Source of the DNA: SIG565 sp045650565
GTDB lineage: Bacteria > Bacillota > Clostridia > Oscillospirales > Acutalibacteraceae
Assembly: GCA_045650565.1 (NCBI GenBank)
Contig: JAZRRG010000063.1
Coordinates: 1 to 34,391 of the forward strand
Reading direction: 5' to 3'
DNA length: 34,391 bases
Each line of letters begins with the position of its first letter. The stretch's first letter is position 1. The position numbers and the translations under genes were made by a program. The notes beneath the pieces were generated by a model. That model saw only the letters and a program-made list of their open reading frames with translations, was not told the DNA's origin and did no database searches. Below, piece after piece: positions 16,466-25,056 of this stretch.

Positions 16466-17588
16466 TGAACTTCACCTCCGAATTAAATGCTTTAAGCCCT
16501 AAGAACACCGAGCGCATAATTTGCTCCTTTTTATCGGGTTCCGAAGCGGCCTTTTCAAGCATTATTTTTACAAATTTACCCCGCAAGGAATTTTCACTCG
16601 CCAAAAGGGGTAAATCAATTAAAAGCTCGGTTTTATCCTTAACCTTGGCAAAATAAAGGGTTTCGTTTAACCGGCTTGTAACCTCGGCACAGTTAATTTT
16701 AAGCTGCTCATCAACCTGACCCGAAAGTTCAATTTTGTAGAGATTTTCGGCATACTTGTCCCCAAATTTTTCCTTAAGGTAAGAAAAGATAATATCTGAA
16801 ATTTGGGAATTGCTTTTAGCGGCACCAATATCTATTTTTTCGAATCTGTAGGTACGCTTTGCCGTTTCCACAAAGGTTAAATTACATAAGCCCTTGCTAA
16901 TTTCACCACAAATAACACCCTTGCTTCCAAGCTCATCAAAGCCGTGTGGCTCGGGGGCGCCGGGATAGGCGTAATAAGTATTTGCCGCTTTTTTAATGCC
17001 CGAAAACTCGTGCACGTGACCGAGCGCTACATAGTCCATTTTGCTATTTTCCAAAAAATCTATGGAAATGGGATTATACATTCCCGATTTATCGGAGGAA
17101 ATGTCTCCGTGAAGCACCATAATGTTAATAAAATCATCATCCTCGGGCACTATACTGAAGCGGTCGGTCCCCGACATATAAACGCTGCCGAAGGATTTTC
17201 CGTATATACGCACCTTTTTATCCTCAACGGTTATACATTCATCACGGTCGCCAAGTACCGTTAAATTACTCGGTAAAGTATACTTTAAAAACGGGGAATC
17301 GGCGGTCAATGGGTCGTGGTTACCTGCCGATATAAAAATAAGGGTATCGGGTGTATTCTCACATGCCGATAAAAAGGCGGAGACACTCTCGTCATCCACC
17401 GAGTTGTTTTCAAAAACATCTCCTGCTATAAGCAGTAAATCTATTTTGTTGGCACGACATATTTTAAATATGTTTTCAGCCGTTATATTAAGCTCGGCTT
17501 TTCTTGTGCTGCTATTAGCACCAATACCCGAAAACGAAGCACCTAAATGCAGGTCGGCAGTATGCAAAATGCGTAATTTTTCCGACAA
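16452..17588 (-). CDS. yhaO: YhaO-like metallophosphoesterase (SbcD/Mre11 family)
   Basis: This is the nuclease-type partner of the YhaN ATPase. The calcineurin-like phosphoesterase motifs appear in order: HTADLHLG, GDVFEN, GNHD, VLHGD and GHVHE. They coordinate two metal ions, as in SbcD and Mre11. The length of about 378 residues fits YhaO. The best start is TTG at 17588, because AAGGGG lies about 8 bases upstream; a GTG at 17597 directly abuts that site. Overlap with yhaN shows one operon. The family processes DNA ends or DNA-protein crosslinks; this gene's own role is inferred from homology. Confidence 0.9.
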   Translation of the reverse strand: MSEKLRILHTADLHLGASFSGIGANSSTRKAELNITAENIFKICRANKIDLLLIAGDVFENNSVDDESVSAFLSACENTPDTLIFISAGNHDPLTADSPFLKYTLPSNLTVLGDRDECITVEDKKVRIYGKSFGSVYMSGTDRFSIVPEDDDFINIMVLHGDISSDKSGMYNPISIDFLENSKMDYVALGHVHEFSGIKKAANTYYAYPGAPEPHGFDELGSKGVICGEISKGLCNLTFVETAKRTYRFEKIDIGAAKSNSQISDIIFSYLKEKFGDKYAENLYKIELSGQVDEQLKINCAEVTSRLNETLYFAKVKDKTELLIDLPLLASENSLRGKFVKIMLEKAASEPDKKEQIMRSVFLGLKAFNSEVKFSENQ

Positions 17589-17619
17589 GAATAACACCCC
17601 TTAAAGTATTTATAGTTTC

Positions 17620-17648
17620 ATTTTAACATTAAAGTACTTCTTTAGCAA
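17620..17648 (-). promoter_or_regulatory. Promoter of yhaO-yhaN
   Basis: On the minus strand TTGCTA (17643-17648) is 17 bases from TAAAAT (17620-17625). It is back to back with the promoter of the DUF951 operon, with only 7 bases between the two -35 boxes. Confidence 0.6.
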
Positions 17649-17655
17649 GAAAATA

Positions 17656-17684
17656 TTGCCTTTAATGTAAAATTAGAGTATAAT
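17656..17684 (+). promoter_or_regulatory. Promoter of the DUF951-prfA-sua5-coaE-apeA operon
   Basis: TTGCCT (17656-17661) is 17 bases from a perfect TATAAT (17679-17684), 31 bases before the ATG of the first gene. Confidence 0.7.
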
Positions 17685-17714
17685 ATTATAGAATATCTAA
17701 TTGGAGGGTTTGCT

Positions 17715-17903
17715 ATGGATGTAAGAGTAGGTGATATTTTAGTTATGAAAAAAACTCATCCTTGTGGCGCAAACCGTTTTGAAGTGTTGAGAATAGGCGC
17801 TGATTTTAAGATAAAGTGTCTTGGTTGCTCTCACGAAATTATGCTAACACGTGTTAAGTGTGAAAAGGGCATAAAGCAAATTTGCAGGAAGGAAGAAATT
17901 TAA
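17715..17903 (+). CDS. DUF951 family protein
   Basis: A 62-residue protein of the DUF951 family, which is widespread in Bacillota and of unknown function. It shows the family start MDVRVGDILVMKKTHPCG, then RIGADFKIKCLGCSHEIML. Two or three cysteines in a CLGC-type arrangement suggest metal binding or an RNA/DNA-binding zinc ribbon, but this is not shown. GGAGGG lies 6 bases upstream of the ATG. Its stop codon overlaps the start of prfA (TAATG), so it is the first gene of a translation/cofactor operon. Confidence 0.9.
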   Translation: MDVRVGDILVMKKTHPCGANRFEVLRIGADFKIKCLGCSHEIMLTRVKCEKGIKQICRKEEI

Positions 17904-18976
17904 TGTTTGATAAATTAAAATCGGTTGAAGAGCGCTTTGAGGAAGTAAATGTAGAACTTACAAAGCCCGAAACCGTATCAGATAACGAGCTGTTTAAAAA
18001 GCTTATGAAGGAGCATAAGCAGTTGTCTCCCATAGTTGAAAAATACCGTGAATACGTTGCGGCAAAAAACAGTGAAGCCGAAGCCAAGGAATTACTTGAT
18101 TCGGGTGGACTGGATAAAGATTTTAAAGAGCTCCTTGAAGAAGAACTGGCAGAAGCCAAATTAAAAATAGAGTCGACTGCCGAGGAACTTAAAATTTTAC
18201 TTTTACCACGAGACCCTAACGATGATAAAAACGTTATTGTTGAAATTCGTGGTGGCGCCGGCGGTGAAGAGGCGGCGCTCTTTGCGGGTGTGCTTATGCG
18301 TATGTATTCGATGTATGCCGAGTCACGTAGGTGGAAAACCGAAATAGTAAGCGCTAACGAAACCGAGCTTGGTGGCTATAAGGAAGTCAGCTTTATGATA
18401 GAGGGTGAGGGAGCATATTCTCGCCTTAAGTACGAAAGCGGCGTACATCGTGTGCAGCGTGTTCCCGAAACCGAAACTCAGGGCAGAATTCATACATCTA
18501 CCGTAACCGTAGCAGTGTTGCCCGAAGCCGAGGAGGTTGAGGTTGAAGTCAACCCCGCCGATTTGCAAATTGATACCTACCGTGCGGGAGGTGCCGGAGG
18601 TCAGCACGTAAACAAGACCGAATCGGCCATCCGTATTACGCATTTACCCACGGGTCTTGTTGTTGAGTGTCAGGATGAACGCAGTCAGCATAAAAACAAG
18701 GATAAGGCAATGAAGGTGCTGCGCTCTCGCCTTTATGAGATGATGATGCAAGAGCAAAACGATGCCATAGCATCCGACCGTAAGTCGCAGGTAGGCACGG
18801 GAGACAGAAGCGAGAGAATAAGAACCTATAACTATCCGCAAGGGCGTGTGACCGACCATAGAATTGGTCTTACACTTTATAAAATTGAGCAAATTCTCAA
18901 CGGTGATATTGATGAAATTGTTGAGTCGCTTATAACCCATTACCGTGCTGAAATGCTCAAATCGGATGAAGAATAA
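17903..18976 (+). CDS. prfA: Peptide chain release factor 1
   Basis: RF1 recognises UAA and UAG stop codons and triggers hydrolysis of peptidyl-tRNA. The GGQ loop is GAGGQHVNKTES. The tripeptide region reads VPETETQGRIHTS, giving P-E-T at the codon-recognition position, which is an RF1 rather than RF2 type (RF2 has SPF). Length is 357 residues. The ATG overlaps the DUF951 stop and fits the family start MFDKLKSVEERF. No in-frame programmed frameshift is seen, again as for RF1. HemK/PrmC, which modifies the GGQ glutamine and often lies next to prfA, is not in the operon. Confidence 0.97.
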   Translation: MFDKLKSVEERFEEVNVELTKPETVSDNELFKKLMKEHKQLSPIVEKYREYVAAKNSEAEAKELLDSGGLDKDFKELLEEELAEAKLKIESTAEELKILLLPRDPNDDKNVIVEIRGGAGGEEAALFAGVLMRMYSMYAESRRWKTEIVSANETELGGYKEVSFMIEGEGAYSRLKYESGVHRVQRVPETETQGRIHTSTVTVAVLPEAEEVEVEVNPADLQIDTYRAGGAGGQHVNKTESAIRITHLPTGLVVECQDERSQHKNKDKAMKVLRSRLYEMMMQEQNDAIASDRKSQVGTGDRSERIRTYNYPQGRVTDHRIGLTLYKIEQILNGDIDEIVESLITHYRAEMLKSDEE

Positions 18977-19992
18977 TGGAAACAAAGATAATAAAAATTG
19001 AAAACGCTTATAAAACTGAAAAAATAGGTGCTGTCGCTGATATACTCGCCCACGGCGGTATTGTTGCCATCCCCACCGAAACCGTTTACGGACTTGCGGC
19101 AAGTGCGATGAGTGACAGTGCGATAGAAAATGTTTTTGCCGCCAAGGGTAGACCGCAGGATAACCCACTTATAGTTCACATCTCGAATATGGAAATGTTG
19201 GATATGGTGGCTATAGATATACCGAAAAGCGCCTATATTTTAGCCGAGAGGTTTTGGCCGGGTCCGCTTACTATGGTATTGAAAAAATCGGACAAGATTT
19301 GCGATAGTGTAAGCCGTGGGCTTAATACCGTTGCAGTTCGTATGCCATCAGACCCAATAGCGAGAGAAATAATTTCTCGCTCACGCATACCTCTTGCCGC
19401 ACCAAGCGCCAACACCTCGGGTAAACCAAGTCCCACGGCGGCGCAGCACGTAATAGAGGATTTAAACGGTAAAATTGATGCGGTTGTAAAGTCGCATGAC
19501 TGTATAGTAGGGGTTGAGTCTACCGTTGTGTCCCTAATAGGCGATGTGCCGAGAATTTTGCGCCCGGGAGCTGTAACACACGAGCAGTTAAGTGAAGCAC
19601 TCGGCAGGGTGGAAATTGATGAATCGGTTTTGTCAGACAAAAAAATAGGACAAGCGGCGAGTCCCGGTATGAAGTATAGGCACTATGCACCGAGTGCTAA
19701 CGTCTATCTCGTAGAGGGAAATAGTGACCGATACGCCGAGTTTGTAAACCAAAAAGCCGATGGGGTAGCCGTTTGCTTTTTGGAGGATACAGATATTGAA
19801 ATTCCGCATATTTCTTACGGAAGTAAAAATAATGAGCTTACTTTAGCACAAAACTTATTCAAGGTGTTGCGAGAAATTGATAAGCAGGGTTATAAAAACG
19901 CCTATATACACGCTCCGTCAAAAAGCGGAGTGGGCTTGGCAGTTTATAACCGACTTATACGTGCAGCATCGTTTAGGGTGATAAATTTATGA
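18976..19992 (+). CDS. ywlC: L-threonylcarbamoyladenylate synthase (Sua5/YwlC type)
   Basis: It makes threonylcarbamoyl-AMP from threonine, bicarbonate and ATP, for the t6A37 modification of ANN-decoding tRNAs. Residues 12 to about 200 are the YrdC/TsaC domain, with GGIVAIPTETVYGLAA, KGRPQDNPLIVHI and SANTSGKPSPTAAQHV. A linker with SPGMKYRHYAP then leads into the C-terminal Sua5 domain (to residue 338), so it is the long two-domain form. The start overlaps the prfA stop (TAATG) and its own stop overlaps coaE (ATGA), placing it in the middle of a tightly coupled operon. Confidence 0.95.
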   Translation: METKIIKIENAYKTEKIGAVADILAHGGIVAIPTETVYGLAASAMSDSAIENVFAAKGRPQDNPLIVHISNMEMLDMVAIDIPKSAYILAERFWPGPLTMVLKKSDKICDSVSRGLNTVAVRMPSDPIAREIISRSRIPLAAPSANTSGKPSPTAAQHVIEDLNGKIDAVVKSHDCIVGVESTVVSLIGDVPRILRPGAVTHEQLSEALGRVEIDESVLSDKKIGQAASPGMKYRHYAPSANVYLVEGNSDRYAEFVNQKADGVAVCFLEDTDIEIPHISYGSKNNELTLAQNLFKVLREIDKQGYKNAYIHAPSKSGVGLAVYNRLIRAASFRVINL

Positions 19993-20579
19993 GATTTATT
20001 TTAGGTCTTACAGGACAAACCGGTGCGGGTAAAAGCTATGCCTCAAAAATCGCCAAGGAGCGTGGCTTTTATGTGATTGATTGCGATGAGGTAGCCCATA
20101 CTGTGTTGGAGAGATGTGATACCAAGAAAAAATTGGTGGCGGCTTTTGGCGACAGTATAATAGACGGCGAAAAATTAAACCGCAAGGCACTTGCAAAAAA
20201 AGCATTTGCAAGGCAGGAAAAAACCGAGCTTTTAAATAAAATAGTTTTGCCGATTGTTGTGGAAGAAATAAATTTACTTATTAAAAACAGTGAAAATGAT
20301 AACATTTTGCTCGATGCACCAACACTGTTTGAAAGTGGTGCCGACAGCATTTGTGATATAACAATAGGTGTTATCGCCGACGAGCAAATACGCAGCCGTA
20401 GAATTATTTTAAGGGACAACCTAACACCCGAACAAGCGGCGGCGAGAATCAAGGCAGGTAAGACAGATGAATTTTATAAAGAAAAATGTCATTATGTTAT
20501 AAAAAACAACGGGCGAGACGCCGAATTTGTAAATAATTTCAGTAAACTGTTAAATGATATTTTAATAGGGAGGCAATAA
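19989..20579 (+). CDS. coaE: Dephospho-CoA kinase
   Basis: It phosphorylates dephospho-CoA, the final step of coenzyme A synthesis. The 196-residue P-loop kinase starts with LGLTGQTGAGKS and has the DCDEVAH segment, LLDAPTLFESG (usually VxDxPLLFE) and an arginine-rich lid SRRIILRDNLTPEQAAARI. The ATG overlaps the preceding stop as ATGA, so its translation is coupled to the Sua5 gene. The variant APTLFESG where most relatives have PLLFE is a mild divergence. Confidence 0.95.
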   Translation: MRFILGLTGQTGAGKSYASKIAKERGFYVIDCDEVAHTVLERCDTKKKLVAAFGDSIIDGEKLNRKALAKKAFARQEKTELLNKIVLPIVVEEINLLIKNSENDNILLDAPTLFESGADSICDITIGVIADEQIRSRRIILRDNLTPEQAAARIKAGKTDEFYKEKCHYVIKNNGRDAEFVNNFSKLLNDILIGRQ

Positions 20580-20581
20580 TT

Positions 20582-21979
20582 ATGTCTGAAAAAACCAAGT
20601 ATGATGAGTTGAAGGAACAACTTTTTATCAAGCGAAAGAACGGACGCCTTGTAAGTGATGAGGCGGTGCTTTTATCGGCCGATGTGTTTTGTGAGGACTA
20701 TAAAAAATTCCTTGACGATGCAAAAACCGAGCGTATGGCGGTTGAGTCGGCAATAAAGTTGGCAACCGAAAACGGATTTACCGAGTATGAGCAGGGCAAA
20801 ACCTACAAGCCGGGAGAGCGTTATTTTGTAAATAATAGAGGCAAGGCATTGGCACTCGTGTGCGTAGGAAAGCAAACCGCCGAAAAGGGCGTGCGCATAA
20901 CTGCCGCACATATTGATTCGCCTCGCCTTGATTTAAAGCCCAATCCGCTTTATGAGGAATTAGAGTTAGCGCTCTTTAAAACCCATTATTACGGCGGCAT
21001 TCGTAAATATCAGTGGACAGCGGTGCCTTTGGCACTTCACGGTGTTTTTGTAAAGACCGATGGAGCTGTAGTGAATGTAAATATCGGTGAGGATGAGGGC
21101 GACCCTAAATTTGTAGTTAACGATTTATTACCCCATTTAGCTGCCGAGCAAAGCAAACGCACCTTAGCAGAGGGAATTAAAGGAGAAGAACTCAATGTTC
21201 TTATCGGCAGCCATCCCTTTAAGGATGATAAGGGAAGCGAGCTTGTAAAACTAAATATTTTAAAAATTTTAAACGAAAAATACGGCATTACCGAGGCGGA
21301 TTTCCTATCGGCAGAGCTTGAGTGCGTACCCGCTATAAAGGCGTGTGACATCGGCTTTGACCGTTCATTAGTGGGCGCCTACGGTCAGGATGACCGTGTT
21401 TGTGCTTATCCCGCACTTATGGCGGCAATAAACACTAAAGAGCCCGAGCATACCTTGGTTACCATTCTTGCTGATAAGGAAGAAATTGGCTCTACGGGCA
21501 ATACAGGTCTTGAATCAGATTTCCTTAAATATTTGGTTTACGATATTGCAAAAATGCAGGGCGTATCAGGTACGGTAGCTCTTAGAAACTCAAAATGCCT
21601 GTCAGCCGATGTAAATGCGGGTATGGACCCGACCTTCCAGGATGTTTTTGAGCGTAAAAATGCGGCATTCTTAAACTACGGTGTTGTAATCACCAAGTAT
21701 ACGGGTGCCAGAGGTAAGAGCAGTACCTCGGATGCGAGCGCAGAGTATGTTGCCGAAATTCGCAGTATGCTTGATAATGCAGGTATTGTTTGGCAAACGG
21801 GAGAACTCGGCAAGGTTGATATAGGTGGCGGCGGTACGGTTGCTATGTATATTGCAAAGCTTGGCATAGATGTTGTTGACCTTGGAGTTCCTGTACTTTC
21901 TATGCACGCTCCGTTTGAAACAACTGCAAAATTTGATATTTATATGGCATACCTTGCTATGCTCGAATTTGCAAAATAA
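20582..21979 (+). CDS. M18 family aminopeptidase (aspartyl aminopeptidase type)
   Basis: The 465-residue cytosolic dizinc exopeptidase removes N-terminal residues, usually acidic ones, from peptides. The M18 metal and catalytic motifs are all present: AAHIDSPRLDLKP (His and Asp), GAYGQDDRVCAYP, ILADKEEIGSTGNTG (catalytic Glu pair), SADVNAGMDP and a final LSMHAPFE metal His. GGGAGG lies upstream of the ATG, 2 bases after the coaE stop. Its presence in a translation and cofactor operon is consistent with peptide recycling, but no functional link is shown. Confidence 0.93.
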   Translation: MSEKTKYDELKEQLFIKRKNGRLVSDEAVLLSADVFCEDYKKFLDDAKTERMAVESAIKLATENGFTEYEQGKTYKPGERYFVNNRGKALALVCVGKQTAEKGVRITAAHIDSPRLDLKPNPLYEELELALFKTHYYGGIRKYQWTAVPLALHGVFVKTDGAVVNVNIGEDEGDPKFVVNDLLPHLAAEQSKRTLAEGIKGEELNVLIGSHPFKDDKGSELVKLNILKILNEKYGITEADFLSAELECVPAIKACDIGFDRSLVGAYGQDDRVCAYPALMAAINTKEPEHTLVTILADKEEIGSTGNTGLESDFLKYLVYDIAKMQGVSGTVALRNSKCLSADVNAGMDPTFQDVFERKNAAFLNYGVVITKYTGARGKSSTSDASAEYVAEIRSMLDNAGIVWQTGELGKVDIGGGGTVAMYIAKLGIDVVDLGVPVLSMHAPFETTAKFDIYMAYLAMLEFAK

Positions 21980-21991
21980 GGTGGACTTACT

Positions 21992-22405
21992 ATGAATATT
22001 TTAGTAATTGATGGACAGGGCGGCGGAATTGGCCGTCAGCTGATAGAGGGTATAAAAAAAGCGTTTCCCGAGCAAAAGATATTTGCGGTAGGCACAAACG
22101 CATTAGCCACCCAAGCAATGCTAAAGGCGGGTGCCGATACAGGCGCCACAGGCGAAAACGCAGTGCTCGTGGGTTGCCGTAAGGCCGATATAATTGTGGG
22201 CACAATAGGTATTGCAATAGCCGACTCGCTGTGGGGTGAGATAACTCCTAAAATGGCGATGGCGGTCGGTCAAAGCGATGCAGTTCGTATACTTTTACCA
22301 ATGAATATTTGTTGCAATTTTGTTGTAGGAACAGGTAAAAACACGGCGGCGGATTTGGTAGATGATGCCGTGGCAAAAATTAAGGAAATAATTGCTCAAA
22401 AGTAA
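21992..22405 (+). CDS. DUF3842 family protein
   Basis: A 137-residue protein of unknown function from a family common in clostridia. The N-terminus MNILVIDGQGGGIGRQLIEG is a Rossmann-like glycine-rich loop, which suggests a nucleotide-binding fold. Later segments GTNALATQAMLKAGAD and VGTIGIAIADSLWGEITP complete the family pattern. No signal peptide or membrane segment is seen. AAGGTGG precedes the ATG, 12 bases after the aminopeptidase gene. It is the last gene of the operon; the next promoter starts at the base following its stop. Confidence 0.88.
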   Translation: MNILVIDGQGGGIGRQLIEGIKKAFPEQKIFAVGTNALATQAMLKAGADTGATGENAVLVGCRKADIIVGTIGIAIADSLWGEITPKMAMAVGQSDAVRILLPMNICCNFVVGTGKNTAADLVDDAVAKIKEIIAQK

Positions 22406-22434
22406 TTGACAAGAGAGAACTTGTTTGTTACAAT
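22406..22434 (+). promoter_or_regulatory. Consensus promoter of the ECF transporter operon
   Basis: A perfect TTGACA (22406-22411) lies 17 bases from TACAAT (22429-22434). It begins immediately after the stop of the DUF3842 gene and initiates a leader of roughly 150 bases. Confidence 0.88.
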
Positions 22435-22440
22435 GATTAT

Positions 22441-22576
22441 AACTTATTGGACCTATCCAATATAAATTGGCTGAAGCCAATGTGCTTTTTTAATCCTTTT
22501 GGAAATATGTTTTTACTAATGGTTATGAAGACTGTTATTATCTGCAAGAGTGCGGATATAGCAGTCTTTTTATTTT
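22441..22576 (+). promoter_or_regulatory. Structured leader with attenuator before the ECF operon (candidate riboswitch)
   Basis: Two hairpins come first: TATTGGA/TCCAATA (22445-22451 with 22456-22462, loop CCTA) and ATTGGC/GCCAAT (22466-22471 with 22476-22481, loop TGAA). The repeated ATTGG and CCAAT blocks can also pair in other orders, for example 22457-22461 with 22466-22470, or 22446-22450 with 22477-22481. An intrinsic terminator follows: AAGACTG (22528-22534) with CAGTCTT (22562-22568), an inner 8-bp stem 22539-22546 with 22551-22558, then TTTTTATTTT. AGGAGGTG follows directly. This is the layout of a transcription attenuator. I do not recognise a known aptamer. Confidence 0.6.
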
Positions 22577-22590
22577 AGGAGGTGTGAGGG

Positions 22591-23418
22591 TTGGCCGTTA
22601 CAGGAAAAGATATATCGTTTACATATGAGCTCACTGATAGCGGAAAACCCGCACTTGATAACATATCCTTCGGCATTAAAAAGGGAGAATTTTTGGCGAT
22701 TATCGGAGCCAACGGTTGCGGCAAGTCTACACTTGCAAAGCACCTGAATGCGATACTTGTTTTGCAAGAGGGAACACTTTCGGTGCTAAACATTGATGTG
22801 TCCGACCAAGGTAAACTGTGGGAATTAAGGCGCTTGTGCGGTATGGTGTTTCAAAATCCCGATAACCAGTTTGTCTCCTCGATAGTTGAGGAGGATGTAG
22901 CATTCGGTCTTCGAAATTTTGATACACCCGAGCACCAAATACCAAGTAAAACCGAGGCGGCACTCAAAACCGTAGGTATGCAGGACTTTTCACGAAGGTC
23001 CCCGCACACCCTTTCGGGCGGTCAAAAGCAAAGGGTGGCACTCGCAGGTGTATTGGCTATAGAGCCCGAAATCATCATATTTGATGAGGCAACGGCAATG
23101 CTCGACCCCATAGGTCGAAAAGAAGTGTTTAACTGTCTAAAAAAGCTAAATAGCATAGGTAAAACGATTATTATGATTACCCATTATGCCGAGGAGGCAA
23201 CTTATGCTGACCGTGTTATGCTTATGAAGGAAGGCAAAATAGTAAAAACGGGTGCTCCGAGGGAAATCTTAACCAATAAAGAGTTAATGCTGTCAGCGGG
23301 GCTTACGGTACCCTTTGCGCCACAAATCTATTATGATTTGAAAAAAGAGGGTATTATGCTTAATAAATGCCCGTTAACAAATGATGAGCTGGTGGAGGAA
23401 TTATGTGCATTGAATTAA
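22591..23418 (+). CDS. ecfA1: ECF transporter ATPase EcfA1
   Basis: This is the first of two cytosolic ATPases that drive an energy-coupling factor importer. It has Walker A GANGCGKST, Q-loop MVFQNPDNQFV (the NPDNQ form typical of ECF ATPases), signature LSGGQKQRVALAG and Walker B IIIFDEATAMLD, with H-loop ITHYAEEA. Length is 275 residues. The start is TTG at 22591, set by AGGAGGTG ending 6 bases upstream; a GTG overlapping that site is followed at once by a stop. The gene overlaps ecfA2 by 16 bases. Expression should depend on the leader attenuator directly upstream. Confidence 0.95.
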   Translation: MAVTGKDISFTYELTDSGKPALDNISFGIKKGEFLAIIGANGCGKSTLAKHLNAILVLQEGTLSVLNIDVSDQGKLWELRRLCGMVFQNPDNQFVSSIVEEDVAFGLRNFDTPEHQIPSKTEAALKTVGMQDFSRRSPHTLSGGQKQRVALAGVLAIEPEIIIFDEATAMLDPIGRKEVFNCLKKLNSIGKTIIMITHYAEEATYADRVMLMKEGKIVKTGAPREILTNKELMLSAGLTVPFAPQIYYDLKKEGIMLNKCPLTNDELVEELCALN

Positions 23419-24260
23419 AAAATGTATCTTACATTTATTCGCATAAAACTCCGCATGAAGTAAAGGCACTGAGTGATGTGTCCTTGAAAATCGAGAACGG
23501 GGAATTTATTGGTCTTGTAGGCGGTACGGGTAGCGGAAAATCAACACTTATACAGTTAATAGCGGCACTGCTAACCCCATCAAGCGGTCAAATTTTAATT
23601 GATGGGCAAGACATAAATGGCGGCTATGACCGTATAATGCTTCGAAATAAGGTTGGTATAGTTTTCCAAAATCCCGATTATCAGCTTTTTGAAACCACGG
23701 TTGAACGGGATGTTGCCTTTGGCTTAAAGCATAGCGGATTAGATAAAAATCAAATATATGATAGGGTAAGGCAGTCGCTCGAAAACGTAGGGCTTAACTA
23801 TGAGCAGATAAAGGAAAAGTCACCACTGTCACTCTCGGGTGGGGAAAAGCGCAAGGTAGCCATTGCGGGAGTACTTGCGGCAGGACCAGAAATATTGATT
23901 TTTGATGAGCCGATAGCGGGTCTTGACCCGTTAGCAAGAATTGAATTTTTGGAGCTTGTAAAGCAACTAAACAACAAAGGCACCACCGTTATTATGATTT
24001 CTCACAATATTGATGCTGTGTGTGAGTATGCCAAAAGGGTAATTGTATTGTGCGATGGTCATATAGTAAGCGATGGAACACCAGAAGAGGTGTTTTATAG
24101 CATCGATGTGGCAAGACAGGTGCATTTAGATGTATCAAATGCGCAAAGTGTTGCACAGCAACTATATAATAAGGGTGTAATTTCTAACGCTGTCATAACA
24201 AAGCGTGGTCAGCTAGTAAATGAGCTCAAAGCTGCACTAAAAGGTGGTGCAGGAGGATGA
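23403..24260 (+). CDS. ecfA2: ECF transporter ATPase EcfA2
   Basis: The second ATPase of the ECF module pairs with EcfA1 as a heterodimer. It has Walker A GGTGSGKST, Q-loop IVFQNPDYQLFE, signature LSGGEKRKVAIAG and Walker B ILIFDEPIAGLD, with H-loop ISHNIDAV. It is 285 residues long. GGAGG lies 6 bases before the ATG, inside the 3' end of ecfA1, and its own stop overlaps ecfT (ATGA), so the three genes form one coupled unit. Confidence 0.95.
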   Translation: MCIELKNVSYIYSHKTPHEVKALSDVSLKIENGEFIGLVGGTGSGKSTLIQLIAALLTPSSGQILIDGQDINGGYDRIMLRNKVGIVFQNPDYQLFETTVERDVAFGLKHSGLDKNQIYDRVRQSLENVGLNYEQIKEKSPLSLSGGEKRKVAIAGVLAAGPEILIFDEPIAGLDPLARIEFLELVKQLNNKGTTVIMISHNIDAVCEYAKRVIVLCDGHIVSDGTPEEVFYSIDVARQVHLDVSNAQSVAQQLYNKGVISNAVITKRGQLVNELKAALKGGAGG

Positions 24261-25045
24261 ACTTTACTTTAACGGGCGGTTATATAGAGGGTAATTCATC
24301 TATTCATAAAATGGATGCCTTTATAAAGCTCTTGAGTGTGATTCTACTTTTCACGGCGGTTGTTCTGTGCAATACCGTTATAGGATATTTACTAACCGTG
24401 ATATTTATTGTTGTGGTGATAGTTGCATCCTCTGTAGGCCTCAAAAGTGCACTCGGCGGTATAACACATCTATGGTGGTTTTTTGTGATTATATTCATTA
24501 TGAACACCGTTTTTTTTGAAGCCGCTACACCTTTACTGCGTTGGTGGATTTTTACCCTTTCTATAGAGGGAGCAATTCAAGGTATAAATGTAGTTTTGCG
24601 AGTAGCTCTCGCAGTGATGGTTGGGAATATTTTACTTGCCACCACCTCGCCACTCGAAATAATAGGTGCCATAGAAACACTTATTTACCCACTGAAATTT
24701 ATAGGTGTGCCGATACGGGATGTTGCTATGATTTTCGGTGTGGCAATACAGTTTATACCTACATTTATCGAAGAAACACAAATGATTAAAAAAGCACAAA
24801 CGGCAAGGGGCTCTCGATTTGAGAGTAAAAAACTAATAGAAAAGGCAAGAAGTCTTATTCCTCTCGTGGTGCCGATTTTTCTTTCGGCATTTAGGCGTGC
24901 GGATGAATTATCTGTTGCTATGGAGGCGAGGGGGTATCGCCGAAATATCGGCGCAGCAGTATTAATAAAACGCAAAGTAACCGCAACCGATATATTATAT
25001 TTTTTAATGTCGGTGGCACTCTGTATAATACAAATATTTTTTTAG
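24257..25045 (+). CDS. ecfT: ECF transporter transmembrane protein EcfT
   Basis: This membrane scaffold joins the EcfA1/A2 ATPases to the substrate-binding S component. The 262-residue protein has hydrophobic segments near residues 25-62, 72-90, 112-130 and at the C-terminus, and the two Ala-Arg-Gly coupling motifs that dock on the ATPases: QTARGSRFES and MEARGYRR. The start overlaps the ecfA2 stop. AGGAG lies upstream. Confidence 0.93.
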   Translation: MNFTLTGGYIEGNSSIHKMDAFIKLLSVILLFTAVVLCNTVIGYLLTVIFIVVVIVASSVGLKSALGGITHLWWFFVIIFIMNTVFFEAATPLLRWWIFTLSIEGAIQGINVVLRVALAVMVGNILLATTSPLEIIGAIETLIYPLKFIGVPIRDVAMIFGVAIQFIPTFIEETQMIKKAQTARGSRFESKKLIEKARSLIPLVVPIFLSAFRRADELSVAMEARGYRRNIGAAVLIKRKVTATDILYFLMSVALCIIQIFF

Positions 25046-25056
25046 GAGAGAAAATT

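Noticed and set aside
14123..17588. SbcCD exonuclease or an ABC-type phage defence pair
   Set aside because: The ATPase has a membrane hairpin and YhaN-type size instead of the CxxC zinc hook of SbcC. No defence genes are nearby, so the YhaO/YhaN assignment is simpler.
22445..22481. Guanidine-II (mini-ykkC) riboswitch, suggested by the two small adjacent hairpins
   Set aside because: The loops are CCTA and TGAA. The guanidine-II class needs ACGR loops in both hairpins, and the downstream operon is an importer of a different kind.
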